From: Hyphomonadaceae bacterium
GTDB taxonomy: Bacteria; Pseudomonadota; Alphaproteobacteria; Caulobacterales; Aquidulcibacteraceae
Assembly (NCBI GenBank): GCA_016791385.1
Contig: JAEUMR010000047.1
Location: 62,001 to 126,000, forward strand
DNA length: 64,000 nucleotides
Reading direction: 5' to 3'
A program made the position numbers and the translations under genes. Positions 27,841 through 35,777 of this stretch are shown piece by piece. Every line of letters begins with the position of its first letter. Position 1 is the first letter of the stretch. The notes beneath the pieces were generated by a model, which saw only the letters and a list, made by a program, of their open reading frames with translations, ran no database searches and was not told the DNA's origin.

Positions 27841-30800
27841 ATGCGACTCAGAAGAATCCAACTTGTCGGTTTGGCTGCGGCGGTGCTTGGCGCGACGGCG
27901 AATGGCGCCAGCGCCGAAGACGTCACCATCAGCACGGCGACGACGACGCCGGTCTCCACTTCAGACCCCAATGCGGCCGCGCCGGTCGCCGCTGGCGATG
28001 TGACGGTGGCGAACGGTGGCTCGATCACCGTGACGGCCGGCCAGACGGCGGTGACGGTCGATTCCAGCAACGACGTGACCGTGGCCTCGGGCGGCTCGCT
28101 CGCCTCGACCGGCGCGAACGGCACGACTGGCATCCTCATTCTCGGCGGCGCCACGGGCAACATATCCAATGCTGGTACGATCTCGCTGCTCGAAGATTAC
28201 ACGCGCACTGACAGCGATAGTGACGGCGACCCGGACGGCGCATTCGCGCAAGGTTCGAGCCGCTTTGGCATCGTGCTGCAAAGCGGCGCGCTGACGGGCG
28301 ATATCTCCAACTCGGGCACGATTAGCGTCGAAGGCAATGGGTCTGGCGGCATCGCCCTGAATGGCCTGCTGACCGGCAATTTCTCGCATACAGGCTCGAT
28401 CGCCGTTACGGGCGACAATTCCACCGGCGTCCTGATCGGCGGCGGCGCTGCTGGCGGCGTCACCGGCAACGTCATTTCGCGCGGCACGATCAACGTGGTC
28501 GGCGTTGGCTCGCGCGGTCTTGTCGTCAACGGCGAAATCGACGGCGCGCTGCGTATCAACGGCGCCATCTCCACGACCGGATTCTCGTTTACCGCGCCGC
28601 CGGCCGACACGAGCCATCTCGACGGCGATGATCTCGGCCTCGGCGGCAGCGCGATCGAAATCCACTACAACGTCGCCAACGGCGTGATCATCGAAGGCAT
28701 CGGCGTCGAAGACGATGTCGACGATGACGGCGACGGCGTTACAGAAGCGGCGGGCGACACTGACGACGATGCGAGCGCGGCGATTGTCAGCCGTGGCTCG
28801 GCGCCAGCGTTGCTGATTCAGGCCGATCCCTCCGCCGACCTGACCTTGGGTCCGATCGCAACCGGCGTTGCCGCCGGATACGGATTGCACGTGCGCGGTT
28901 CGGTGACCGCGGCCGGTCTTTATGACGGGGTCAATTCTACCGCCATCCGCATCCAGGGCGCCGGCGGCAGGACCGTGGATACATCGAACGGCATCGCACT
29001 CGACAATACCGTGCGCGCCACGGCAGTTGAAGCGAATGCGCAAGCCGTCGTGATCGGCGCTGACGCGACCGTCCCGACCGTGCTGGTGCGCAAAGATGTG
29101 ACCGTGTCGATCGGGTCGGACAGCGCGCCGCACGACGCAACGGCAATCCTGTTCGCCAGCGGCGCCAATGGCGGCGCGATCGTGAACTCGGGGCTCATTT
29201 TCGCGCAGGCGGTGGGCGAGGACAACAACGCGATCGCCATCCGCGATCTGTCGGACAGCGTCAGCACCATCACCAATTCCGGCGCCATCCGCGCGCAGGT
29301 CATTCCCACCGATGACGACACCACCGACAACATTCCCGCCCCACCGGTTGCCGGCGATCAGATTGCGATCGATCTTTCCGCTTCGACGATTGACGTCACG
29401 CTGACGCAGCAAGCCGATGTCGTGTTCAATGACGATGACACGGTGGACGGGGACGCCGCGACACGCCCGGCTATAGCTATCGAGGGCGACATCCTGTTCG
29501 GCGCCGGCGCCGACACGTTCAACTTGCTGGCGGGAACGGCGACCGGCGATCTCTCCTTCGGCGGCGGCGCCGACATCTTCAACATCAACAATGGCGCGAC
29601 CTTCACGGGTCGTCTCAGCGACAGCAACGGCGCGCTGGCCATCAACGTCACCGACGGCACGCTGGCGCATGCGGGCGGGCAGACCAACATCACCTCGGCC
29701 ACGTTCGGCGCCGATTCCATTCTGCGCGTGCACCTCTCGACCAACCCGGCCGAGACGACCTTCATCAACGCCTCCGGCACGGTGACGTTCGCCGCTGGCG
29801 CGCAACTGATCCCGGTGGTGCCGGTGGGCCTGCCCAATTCAGGCTCGCAAACCATCCTCACCGCCGGCACGCTGGTGGGCGGCGCCAATGTCGAGCAAGT
29901 GCTGTCGGGCGCGGGTATTCCGTACCTTTACAACATCTCGATCGACGCGGTCGGCAACTCGATCAACGCCATCTATCAGATGAAGACGACGACCGAGCTT
30001 GGCCTCACCGCCAACCAGACGGCGGCGTTCACGCCACTGATCACCGCGCTGCAGAGCGATGACGACGCGGCTGCCGCGTTTGCGGGGCTGGATACGCAAG
30101 GCGAGTTCCTCACGTCCTACACCAACCTGATGCCGAGTTATGCGTCGGCGGCGACTGAGCTTGCCGCCACCGCCATCCAGCAGATGCAGAGCGCCACCAC
30201 CAACCGGATGGCGAACACGCGTCTGCAGGGGCTCAATGAAGTGTCCGTATGGGCGCAGGAGATCGGCTACGGCCTCGAGCGCACGCCGCCGAACGCGAAC
30301 GGACAGGAATTCCGCGGCACCGGCTTCGGCTTCGCCGTGGGCATCGATGGCCCGCTCGACAATGGCGCACTGTTCGGCTTGTCGGCTTCGTTCCTTGCCT
30401 CGCAAGCGGAAGAGCCGGTGCGCCCCGACGGCGAAATCTCGTCTTGGTTCGGCCAAGCCAACGCCTATCTCGGCACGGCGATGGGCCCGGTCGATCTCGA
30501 CTTTGTCGTCGGCGCCGGCGGCGGCAAGATGAGTTCGCGCCGCTTCATTGAGGTCGGCAGCTTCAACGCGCTGAGCGAAGCCGATTGGTGGGGCTATGAA
30601 GGCCATGGCGCGGCGCGCGCATCAGTGCCGCTTTCGCTGTCCGAGCACTTCATCGTCACGCCGCGCGCGGCGTTGACCTACGTCTTCCTCGGCGAACAGG
30701 GCTACGAAGAAAGCGGGGCAGGTTCGCTCGACATCGAAGCCGATGATGCGACCTCGCAGCGCCTGTGGGGCGATCTTGGCGTCGACTTCGCGGCTCGCTG

Positions 30801-31071
30801 GAGCACGCGCAACGGCGGCTCGATGTCGCCGCACATCTATCTCGGCTATCGCGCCAACGTGATCGACGAGGGGGCCGAGCGCACGTTCCGTTACGTCGGT
30901 GGCTCGGACTTCACCCTGACCGACGAGCCGCTGGGCGACGGCGGCCCGCTGGCCGGTCTGGGCTTCGACTTCAGCAACGGATTCTCGACCATCTCGATCG
31001 GCTACGAGGGCGAGTTCGGCGATCAGATCGACCGCCACAGCCTCAACGCGGCGGTGCGCGTCCGCTTCTGA
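27841..31071 (+). CDS. Autotransporter (type Va) with beta-helix-like passenger
   Basis: 1076 residues. Seen: a signal peptide ending near GASAED, a long passenger (about 25-740) of short repeats rich in Gly, Ser, Thr and Asn such as NISNAGTISL, DISNSGTISV and TNSGAI, consistent with a beta-helix, then a linker and an autotransporter beta-barrel over the last 270 residues with alternating aromatic strands, ending in VRVRF. The final Phe is the outer-membrane assembly signal. Two acidic stretches, DSDSDGDPDG and DDVDDDGDG, resemble calcium-binding repeats. No protease motif is evident, so the passenger is probably an adhesin or surface protein. Confidence 0.85.
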   Translation: MRLRRIQLVGLAAAVLGATANGASAEDVTISTATTTPVSTSDPNAAAPVAAGDVTVANGGSITVTAGQTAVTVDSSNDVTVASGGSLASTGANGTTGILILGGATGNISNAGTISLLEDYTRTDSDSDGDPDGAFAQGSSRFGIVLQSGALTGDISNSGTISVEGNGSGGIALNGLLTGNFSHTGSIAVTGDNSTGVLIGGGAAGGVTGNVISRGTINVVGVGSRGLVVNGEIDGALRINGAISTTGFSFTAPPADTSHLDGDDLGLGGSAIEIHYNVANGVIIEGIGVEDDVDDDGDGVTEAAGDTDDDASAAIVSRGSAPALLIQADPSADLTLGPIATGVAAGYGLHVRGSVTAAGLYDGVNSTAIRIQGAGGRTVDTSNGIALDNTVRATAVEANAQAVVIGADATVPTVLVRKDVTVSIGSDSAPHDATAILFASGANGGAIVNSGLIFAQAVGEDNNAIAIRDLSDSVSTITNSGAIRAQVIPTDDDTTDNIPAPPVAGDQIAIDLSASTIDVTLTQQADVVFNDDDTVDGDAATRPAIAIEGDILFGAGADTFNLLAGTATGDLSFGGGADIFNINNGATFTGRLSDSNGALAINVTDGTLAHAGGQTNITSATFGADSILRVHLSTNPAETTFINASGTVTFAAGAQLIPVVPVGLPNSGSQTILTAGTLVGGANVEQVLSGAGIPYLYNISIDAVGNSINAIYQMKTTTELGLTANQTAAFTPLITALQSDDDAAAAFAGLDTQGEFLTSYTNLMPSYASAATELAATAIQQMQSATTNRMANTRLQGLNEVSVWAQEIGYGLERTPPNANGQEFRGTGFGFAVGIDGPLDNGALFGLSASFLASQAEEPVRPDGEISSWFGQANAYLGTAMGPVDLDFVVGAGGGKMSSRRFIEVGSFNALSEADWWGYEGHGAARASVPLSLSEHFIVTPRAALTYVFLGEQGYEESGAGSLDIEADDATSQRLWGDLGVDFAARWSTRNGGSMSPHIYLGYRANVIDEGAERTFRYVGGSDFTLTDEPLGDGGPLAGLGFDFSNGFSTISIGYEGEFGDQIDRHSLNAAVRVRF

Positions 31072-31077
31072 TCCGGC

Positions 31078-31113
31078 CTGGAGCGCCTCCGGGCACAACC
31101 GGCGGCGCTCCAG
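31078..31113 (+). terminator. Terminator-like hairpin after the autotransporter
   Basis: CTGGAGCGCC (31078-31087) pairs perfectly with GGCGCTCCAG (31104-31113), ten base pairs with a 16-base loop, starting seven bases after the stop codon. There is no T-run. Position and strength suit transcription termination. Confidence 0.55.
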
Positions 31114-31197
31114 CGGCTTTCCCGCCGCAAACGCTAGACGGACGGGCCGGATGGCCCTACATGCAGGGCCTTCGCGATTCCGGCGTGTTTCGTGATC

Positions 31198-31237
31198 GGG
31201 TGATTAGCTCAGTTGGTAGAGCAGCTGACTCTTAATC
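31198..31237 (+). pseudogene. tRNA-Lys 5'-half fragment (left attachment-site copy)
   Basis: Forty bases identical to the first 40 bases of the intact tRNA-Lys at 32471, from the acceptor strand through the anticodon CTT and ending in CTTAATC. After that the two sequences diverge completely. Identity stopping in the anticodon loop/stem is the expected outcome of site-specific recombination by a tyrosine integrase at a tRNA gene. This copy cannot make a tRNA. Confidence 0.85.
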
Positions 31238-31366
31238 GCCGAGCAAGGTGCATTAGGCCACTGATTTGGCTGACTAATGTGCGACTTGATCGGCTAGATT
31301 CGACCCGAGCAATTTCAATGACTTGCAAGCGCGGTCGCACGCTCACCTAATCCTCGATATCGCCCA

Positions 31367-31609
31367 TCAGGGGATAATCGCGCTTTCTAATGTGGCTCGC
31401 ACTGTGGCTGGCAATCGCCCCTCGACGCAGCAAAGCGCTGTCAGTATGGCGCAGCGCCAGGAGGACGAGGCGGCTCTACGGGCATTTAGGTCGTGACGCT
31501 CGATCAACGCCCTCAGGGTGCCGAGCGAAAGAGTCACCTGCGCTTCGTTCGGGCGTTCGCTGTTCGCGAGCATTCTGGCGATTGCTAGTCCTAGGTGCTC
31601 ATCTGACAT
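31367..31609 (-). CDS. Small island protein, unknown function
   Basis: 80 residues from the ATG at 31609, which overlaps the end of the repressor gene by 11 bases, suggesting coupled translation. The sequence is MSDEHLGLAIARMLANS followed by a helical, Arg/Ala-rich remainder with no recognised domain and a central Cys pair in LTALCCVEG. It may be an accessory protein of the island. As it has no homologue I can name and is short, it might not be expressed. Confidence 0.4.
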   Translation of the reverse strand: MSDEHLGLAIARMLANSERPNEAQVTLSLGTLRALIERHDLNARRAASSSWRCAILTALCCVEGRLPATVRATLESAIIP

Positions 31610-32246
31610 GCGGGTGCTCGCCGGCTTGAAAGGACCCGAGCTTCGGTATCGCGATGACTTTCCCGACGGTTGCAGTTCCTTCCGTGGTGATCCAGTCATC
31701 GTGTGTGGTCTCTAGGCGCTCTTCGACCAGCCAGGAACGACCATCGCGAATTCTATAGCGTCGAAGGTGGGCACCGTTGCCAAACGCAAAAACACCAATA
31801 TCCCAGTCGCTGAGGGTCTTCTGACAATAGTCAATCACGATCACCGAACCTGTGGGCAGCGTTCGTTCCAGGGAGGCGTCGGCAACCTCAAACGCGACCA
31901 GTGTATCGGAGCCCATGTCTGGAACGATGATGTGGTCGCGGCCACGCATCATCCGCGACTTCTCGCCCCCCATCGCAAACAATCCCGCCGCGAACCAAGG
32001 GAGAAGCGGCGCGGTAGCGACCCGCGCATCCAGCAGTCCCACACGCGTCAGGAGTTCTAAATCCGGAACCCCAAGCCTTGCGGCTACGATGGGGGTCATC
32101 CACGGCTGCCACGGCTGCTCGCCATTCACAATTCGACTTATAGAGGCCCGGTCGCGGCCCAGGTCTCTCGCTAGTGACGCGATGCTCGACCCGCTTTCAG
32201 TCAGCTTGCTCTGTATCCACTTTGTGTCGATCTTGGGCGCGCCCAT
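31599..32246 (-). CDS. Phage-type transcriptional repressor (HTH plus S24/LexA-like domain)
   Basis: 215 residues from the ATG at 32246, seven bases after AAGGA; a GTG at 32285 is less likely. Seen: an N-terminal XRE-type helix-turn-helix with SIASLARDLGRDRASISRIVNGEQ, and a C-terminal S24-like fold with VADASLERTLPTGSVIVID, where Ser fits the catalytic serine of GDSM-type motifs, followed by DIGVFAFGNGAHLRRYR. The catalytic Lys position of self-cleaving LexA/CI proteins reads Arg here, so auto-cleavage is doubtful. It presumably controls the island's own genes; its promoter would be in 32247-32470. Confidence 0.75.
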   Translation of the reverse strand: MGAPKIDTKWIQSKLTESGSSIASLARDLGRDRASISRIVNGEQPWQPWMTPIVAARLGVPDLELLTRVGLLDARVATAPLLPWFAAGLFAMGGEKSRMMRGRDHIIVPDMGSDTLVAFEVADASLERTLPTGSVIVIDYCQKTLSDWDIGVFAFGNGAHLRRYRIRDGRSWLVEERLETTHDDWITTEGTATVGKVIAIPKLGSFQAGEHPHVR

Positions 32247-32391
32247 TGCCTGTTCCTTCTCTCCTGGTGCGCGAGTTTCGCTCACGCATCGGGCGAAATT
32301 TGGACACGCTTGTCGCGCGCTTAGCGAGCGCTACTTATGCTTAGCGGGTTCAATTGAGTCCTTGCATGATCGGCGACCTTCGTTAGAACGC

Positions 32392-32429
32392 GAGTCGCAC
32401 GGTCGGGTCGCACAGTGAGTCGCACGGTC
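32392..32429. repeat. Tandem GTCGCAC repeats at the right end of the island
   Basis: GAGTCGCACGGTC occurs at 32392-32404 and 32417-32429, with the variant GGGTCGCACAGT between them, giving three copies at 12-13 base spacing. Near the left end GGTCGCAC occurs at 31333-31340 and its inverse GTGCGAC at 31279-31285. Repeats on both sides of a tRNA-integrated segment look like arm-type integrase binding sites. The remaining DNA in 32247-32470 holds no other gene. Confidence 0.5.
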
Positions 32430-32470
32430 TCACTTCGTTCTGCGTGCAACGCCTTTAAAATCAAAGGCTT

Positions 32471-32546
<76 letters not shown>

Positions 32547-32629
32547 TCTTCTCCTAGGTCGGTCTCGAGTGTGCGCCCGCTTGCGCGCGCTGCCGCTTTG
32601 GCCCAAGCCAAGCGGGAGCGGGGTGTGCG

Positions 32630-33340
32630 ATGAACACTTTCACCTGGGCGCTGGTGGGCTTCGTGCTCATCCATGTCGGGGTCTCGGCGACGGGGCTGCG
32701 TGCGGCGCTGGTGCGGCGCATCGGCGAGGGGCCGTATCGGGGTGTTTTCTCCCTGGCGTCGCTGGCGCTGTTGGTCTGGATGATCAGCGGCTATCGCCAG
32801 ATGCGCGCCGATCCGTTCGATCCGTTCAACAACGCCATGTGGGCGCCGCCGCCATGGCTGCATTGGCCCGCGCTCGTGCTGGTGCTGTTTGGCGTGACGC
32901 TTGCGGTAGCCGGTCTGCTGACGCCTGGGCCGACGCTGGCCGGCTTCGAAAAGCGTGCGCTGGCGCAGGCCGAGCCCGCGCGCGGAGTTCTACGCATTAC
33001 GCGCAACCCGTTCTTGTGGGGCGTGTCGTTCTGGGCGGCGGGGCACTTGCTGGCCAATGGCGAGCGCTTCGCGGTGATGCTGTTCGGGGCCTTGGGGCTG
33101 ATGGTGCTGATCGGCGCCCGTTCGATCGACCGCAAGGGCCGCGCGCGCGATCCCGAGGCGTGGGCGCGCTTCGAGGAGACCACGTCGAACTTCCCGTTCG
33201 CGGCGATCGCGCAAGGGCGCAACACGCTGCGCATCGGCGAAATCTGGTGGCGTGTCCTTATCGGCCTGCTGGCCGCCGCCGCAATCGCCATGTTCCACCA
33301 GAGCCTTTTTGGCGTCTCCGCATTGTCTGCGCCGCCCTGA
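32630..33340 (+). CDS. NnrU-family membrane protein
   Basis: 236 residues with about six TM helices. Seen: FVLIHVGVSATGLRAALVRRIGEGPYRGVFSLASL at the N-terminus (HxG and the YRGVFSL motif), RNPFLWGVSFWAAGHLLANG with the family's RHP/RNP-like segment, and GARSIDRKGR. NnrU/isoprenylcysteine-methyltransferase-like proteins are inner-membrane proteins first linked to denitrification, but most members are of unknown function. No nitrogen-oxide genes are adjacent. Confidence 0.8.
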   Translation: MNTFTWALVGFVLIHVGVSATGLRAALVRRIGEGPYRGVFSLASLALLVWMISGYRQMRADPFDPFNNAMWAPPPWLHWPALVLVLFGVTLAVAGLLTPGPTLAGFEKRALAQAEPARGVLRITRNPFLWGVSFWAAGHLLANGERFAVMLFGALGLMVLIGARSIDRKGRARDPEAWARFEETTSNFPFAAIAQGRNTLRIGEIWWRVLIGLLAAAAIAMFHQSLFGVSALSAPP

Positions 33341-33364
33341 ACGGCGCGCGTCTAGGGTTCGATC

Positions 33365-33679
33365 ATGCATGTGTTCGACCGCGTTCATTTCGACGCCATG
33401 ACCGCAGGCGACCGGGCGCTGCAGATCGAAGTGCTCGGCCTATTCCGCGACACCGTGAGCAGCGTGCGCGCTGCGTTCAGCGACGATGCGCGCTGGCGCG
33501 ACGCCGTGCATACGCTGAAAGGCTCGGCGCGCGGCATCGGCCTCTCAGAGCTGGCAGAGGCGTGCGAGCAGGCTGAGGCAGGGGGCGAAGCCGATCGCGC
33601 GGCGGCGCTGGCGCGTGTCGAGGCCCGCCTGGACGAGGCGCTTGCCGCGGTGGAGCAATTCATCGCTGCCGCGCCTTGA
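33365..33679 (+). CDS. Stand-alone Hpt (histidine phosphotransfer) protein
   Basis: 104 residues of a four-helix Hpt fold with the phospho-acceptor His49 in AVHTLKGSARGIGL. Such proteins pass phosphate between hybrid kinases and response regulators. The hybrid kinase at 19230-21953 has a receiver but no Hpt domain, so this could be its relay partner, although it is 11 kb away and other partners are possible. No good ribosome site precedes the ATG. Confidence 0.85.
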   Translation: MHVFDRVHFDAMTAGDRALQIEVLGLFRDTVSSVRAAFSDDARWRDAVHTLKGSARGIGLSELAEACEQAEAGGEADRAAALARVEARLDEALAAVEQFIAAAP

Positions 33680-33702
33680 GCTGATCGGCTAAGCTCGCGG
33701 GC

Positions 33703-34113
33703 GTGAGTGAGATATTCATCCAGCGCTTTCCGGTCGACGCCGCCGACATCGACGAACTCGGCCACGTCAACAACATCGTCTATCTACGCTACGCGCAGGA
33801 CATCGCCATCGCCCACTGGCGCAGCCGCGCGGCGCCGGAGATGCTGTCGGCCTATGTCTGGGTGGTGGCGCGCCACGAGGTGGACTACCGCGCACAGCTG
33901 ACGCTCGGCGATCAGGTCGAAGTGCGCACCTATGTCGATGACGCCGCGCACGGCGCCACCTGGGCGCGTTTCGTCGACATTTATAAGGAGGGCGCGGCCA
34001 AGCCCTCCGCGCAGATCAAGTCGAACTGGTGCCTGCTCGATGCGCAGACGCGCCGGCTCAAGCGGGTGCCGCCTGAAATTGTCGCCCGCTTCGCGATTCA
34101 GAATGCGGGATAG
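33703..34113 (+). CDS. Acyl-CoA thioesterase (4HBT hot-dog fold)
   Basis: 136 residues from a GTG start. Seen: RFPVDAADIDELGHVNNIVYLRYAQD, the YbgC/FadM-type 4HBT motif with the catalytic Asp in the DELGHVNN segment, and ARHEVDYRAQLTLGDQVEVRTYV. These cytoplasmic enzymes hydrolyse acyl-CoA. The substrate is unknown. The 3' end overlaps the convergent DUF4282 gene by 16 bases. Confidence 0.88.
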   Translation: MSEIFIQRFPVDAADIDELGHVNNIVYLRYAQDIAIAHWRSRAAPEMLSAYVWVVARHEVDYRAQLTLGDQVEVRTYVDDAAHGATWARFVDIYKEGAAKPSAQIKSNWCLLDAQTRRLKRVPPEIVARFAIQNAG

Positions 34114-34439
34114 TTCGGATCGGGCGGCGCAGGCTGTCCGGCGGCGATGCGCATCAGGTCGCGCACTTCGCCCATGCGCTGGTAGGTCAAGAACGCGAGC
34201 ATGAAGAGCTCGCAGACGAAGCGCCAATAGACAAAGCCGACGGCGCCAACCGCGGGCGCGGCCAGCAATTGCATGGCGCCCGCGCCAAGATTGCCGCCGA
34301 GGATCGAGAACAAGCCGGTAAAGAGCGTGCCCAGGATGAACAGCACGATCATCGCCGCGCCGAAATAATAGACGATCTTCACCAGCGCGGGGCCGATCAG
34401 GCGATCAAATCCGAGCAGGCGGCGCAGCACATCCATCAT
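34098..34439 (-). CDS. DUF4282 membrane protein
   Basis: 113 residues from an ATG eight bases after GAGGG; the next codon is also ATG. Seen: LLGFDRLIGPALVKIVYYFG, two long TM helices (about 18-52 and 58-82), and a central YWRFVCELFMLAF followed by FLTYQRMGEVRDL, characteristic of DUF4282. Function unknown; small inner-membrane protein. Confidence 0.8.
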   Translation of the reverse strand: MMDVLRRLLGFDRLIGPALVKIVYYFGAAMIVLFILGTLFTGLFSILGGNLGAGAMQLLAAPAVGAVGFVYWRFVCELFMLAFLTYQRMGEVRDLMRIAAGQPAPPDPNYPAF

Positions 34440-34472
34440 GGTTGGACCCTCGCGAATCTCGCCGCGATCCGA

Positions 34473-35243
34473 TCACAGCGTATGGCCGCCGTCCACGACA
34501 AGCGTGGCGCCGGAGGCGCTGCTTTCGTCTGAGAGCAGCGTCACGATCAGCCGCACCGCTTCGCCCGCCGCCGCATGACGCGCGACCGGCGTCGGCGCCG
34601 TGCCGAGACGGTCGAGCGCGGCGCGGTCGCCGCCGAGTTCGCGGGCGATGTCGCTCAGCCAAGGCAGGTTCCGCCACATCGGCGATTCAGCGCCGCCGGG
34701 CGCAACCGCATTGACGCGGATATTGTTGGCCGCGCCTTCCTTTGCGGCGATGCGGATCAGTTGCAGCAGGCTGCGCTTGCCATTGCCGAACAGGCCGCTG
34801 TTCTCCGGCTTCACCACGGCCGCCGGCATGGCGACGACGACGGCGCCGCCCTGGCTGTTCTTGCGGATCAGGCTCATGGTGAAGTCGAGCGTCAGGAAGG
34901 CGCGGTTGAGATCGGCGCTCTTCCAGTCGACCAGATCGCTCTTGTTCTCGGTGATGCTCGAGGCCACGACCCAATCGAGGCGGCCGTATTGGGCTTCGAT
35001 GAATTCCCCCGCTTGACGCCAGCGCGCTTCATCGCCGGCGTCGAAGGCGAGGGTGGACACGCGCTCGGGCGCGAGGTTCTTCAACTCAAGATCGTCGGCC
35101 AGCGCCGTGAGGGCGTCCTCGTCGTCGTCCACCAGCAACAGCCCGCCGGTTGAGCGGCGGGCCAGTTCGCGCGCGCAGGCTGCGCCGATGCCGGACCCAG
35201 CGCCAGTGATCAGCGTGACGGGGTTCAGGCGGGCAAGGCTCAT
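34473..35243 (-). CDS. SDR-family protein lacking the catalytic Tyr
   Basis: 256 residues from the ATG at 35243; no clear ribosome site distinguishes this from an ATG three codons upstream. Seen: a Rossmann fold with the dinucleotide motif TGAGSGIGAACARELA and the C-terminal GGAESPMW and VDGGHTL. The active-site helix reads SGLFGNGKRSLLQL: Lys is kept but Phe replaces the usual Tyr of YxxxK, the Ser strand reads VAMPAAVV, and NAG is replaced by VVASS. So oxidoreductase activity is doubtful. It could bind nucleotide or act as a structural or regulatory relative. Confidence 0.8.
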   Translation of the reverse strand: MSLARLNPVTLITGAGSGIGAACARELARRSTGGLLLVDDDEDALTALADDLELKNLAPERVSTLAFDAGDEARWRQAGEFIEAQYGRLDWVVASSITENKSDLVDWKSADLNRAFLTLDFTMSLIRKNSQGGAVVVAMPAAVVKPENSGLFGNGKRSLLQLIRIAAKEGAANNIRVNAVAPGGAESPMWRNLPWLSDIARELGGDRAALDRLGTAPTPVARHAAAGEAVRLIVTLLSDESSASGATLVVDGGHTL

Positions 35244-35318
35244 GCCGGGCATGAGGCCACGCGGCCAAGTCCGTTTCAAGCATGGTCAGCCCCCACGGCC
35301 GGAGCTATATGGCGCTCG

Positions 35319-35777
35319 ATGACGCGCTTTGCCCTTCAGTTCGGCCAGACGCAGCCGGGCCTTACCTATCAGGAACGCGTGAGCGTTTATGGCATTTGCG
35401 GCCGCGGCGAGGCCTCCATCGCCGTTGTGCAGATCGGCAAGACGGCCCCGTACGAGTACGACCTGCCGGGCGGGGGCGTCGAGATCGATGAAGACGAGGC
35501 CGCGGCGCTGATGCGCGAGTTCTCGGAAGAGACCGGATTGACGATTTGGCCCAATGCGGTGATCGGCAGGGCGGGGCAATTCTGGATCAACAAGGGCGAG
35601 CCGCGCAATTCGCTGTCGACATTCTATGAAGTCGAGCTCTCAGCCGACGACGGCGATCCGACCGAACCGGATCACAAGCTGTGCTGGATGAATCCCAACG
35701 AGGCGATGTTCAAGATGCGCCACGAAGCGCACGCTTGGGCGATCATGCATTGGCTGCGCAAACGGCGCGGCGCCTGA
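35319..35777 (+). CDS. Nudix hydrolase
   Basis: 152 residues with a full Nudix box: GGVEIDEDEAAALMREFSEE followed by TGL, matching Gx5Ex7REUxEExGU with all metal-binding Glu. The fold precedes it as YEYDLPGGG. Substrate (a nucleoside diphosphate-X compound) cannot be predicted. It ends directly against the stop of the TIR-like gene. Confidence 0.9.
   Translation: MTRFALQFGQTQPGLTYQERVSVYGICGRGEASIAVVQIGKTAPYEYDLPGGGVEIDEDEAAALMREFSEETGLTIWPNAVIGRAGQFWINKGEPRNSLSTFYEVELSADDGDPTEPDHKLCWMNPNEAMFKMRHEAHAWAIMHWLRKRRGA

Larger units (their letters stand above)
31238..32470. mobile_element. Micro-island (1.2 kb) integrated at tRNA-Lys
   Basis: The DNA between the partial and complete tRNA-Lys copies is visibly less GC-rich than the neighbours and codes only for a phage-type repressor and a small protein on the minus strand. 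GTCGCAC-type repeats occur near both ends. No integrase is present. The full tRNA lies on the right, so its 5' half was supplied by the incoming element and the left half-copy is the original chromosomal one. Inference: a decayed or integrase-less remnant of a larger integrative element, or a satellite mobilised in trans. Confidence 0.7.

Noticed and set aside
27366-28169. Minus-strand open frame spanning the gap before the autotransporter
   Set aside because: It is antisense to the EAL and autotransporter coding ends, has no ribosome site and no domain.
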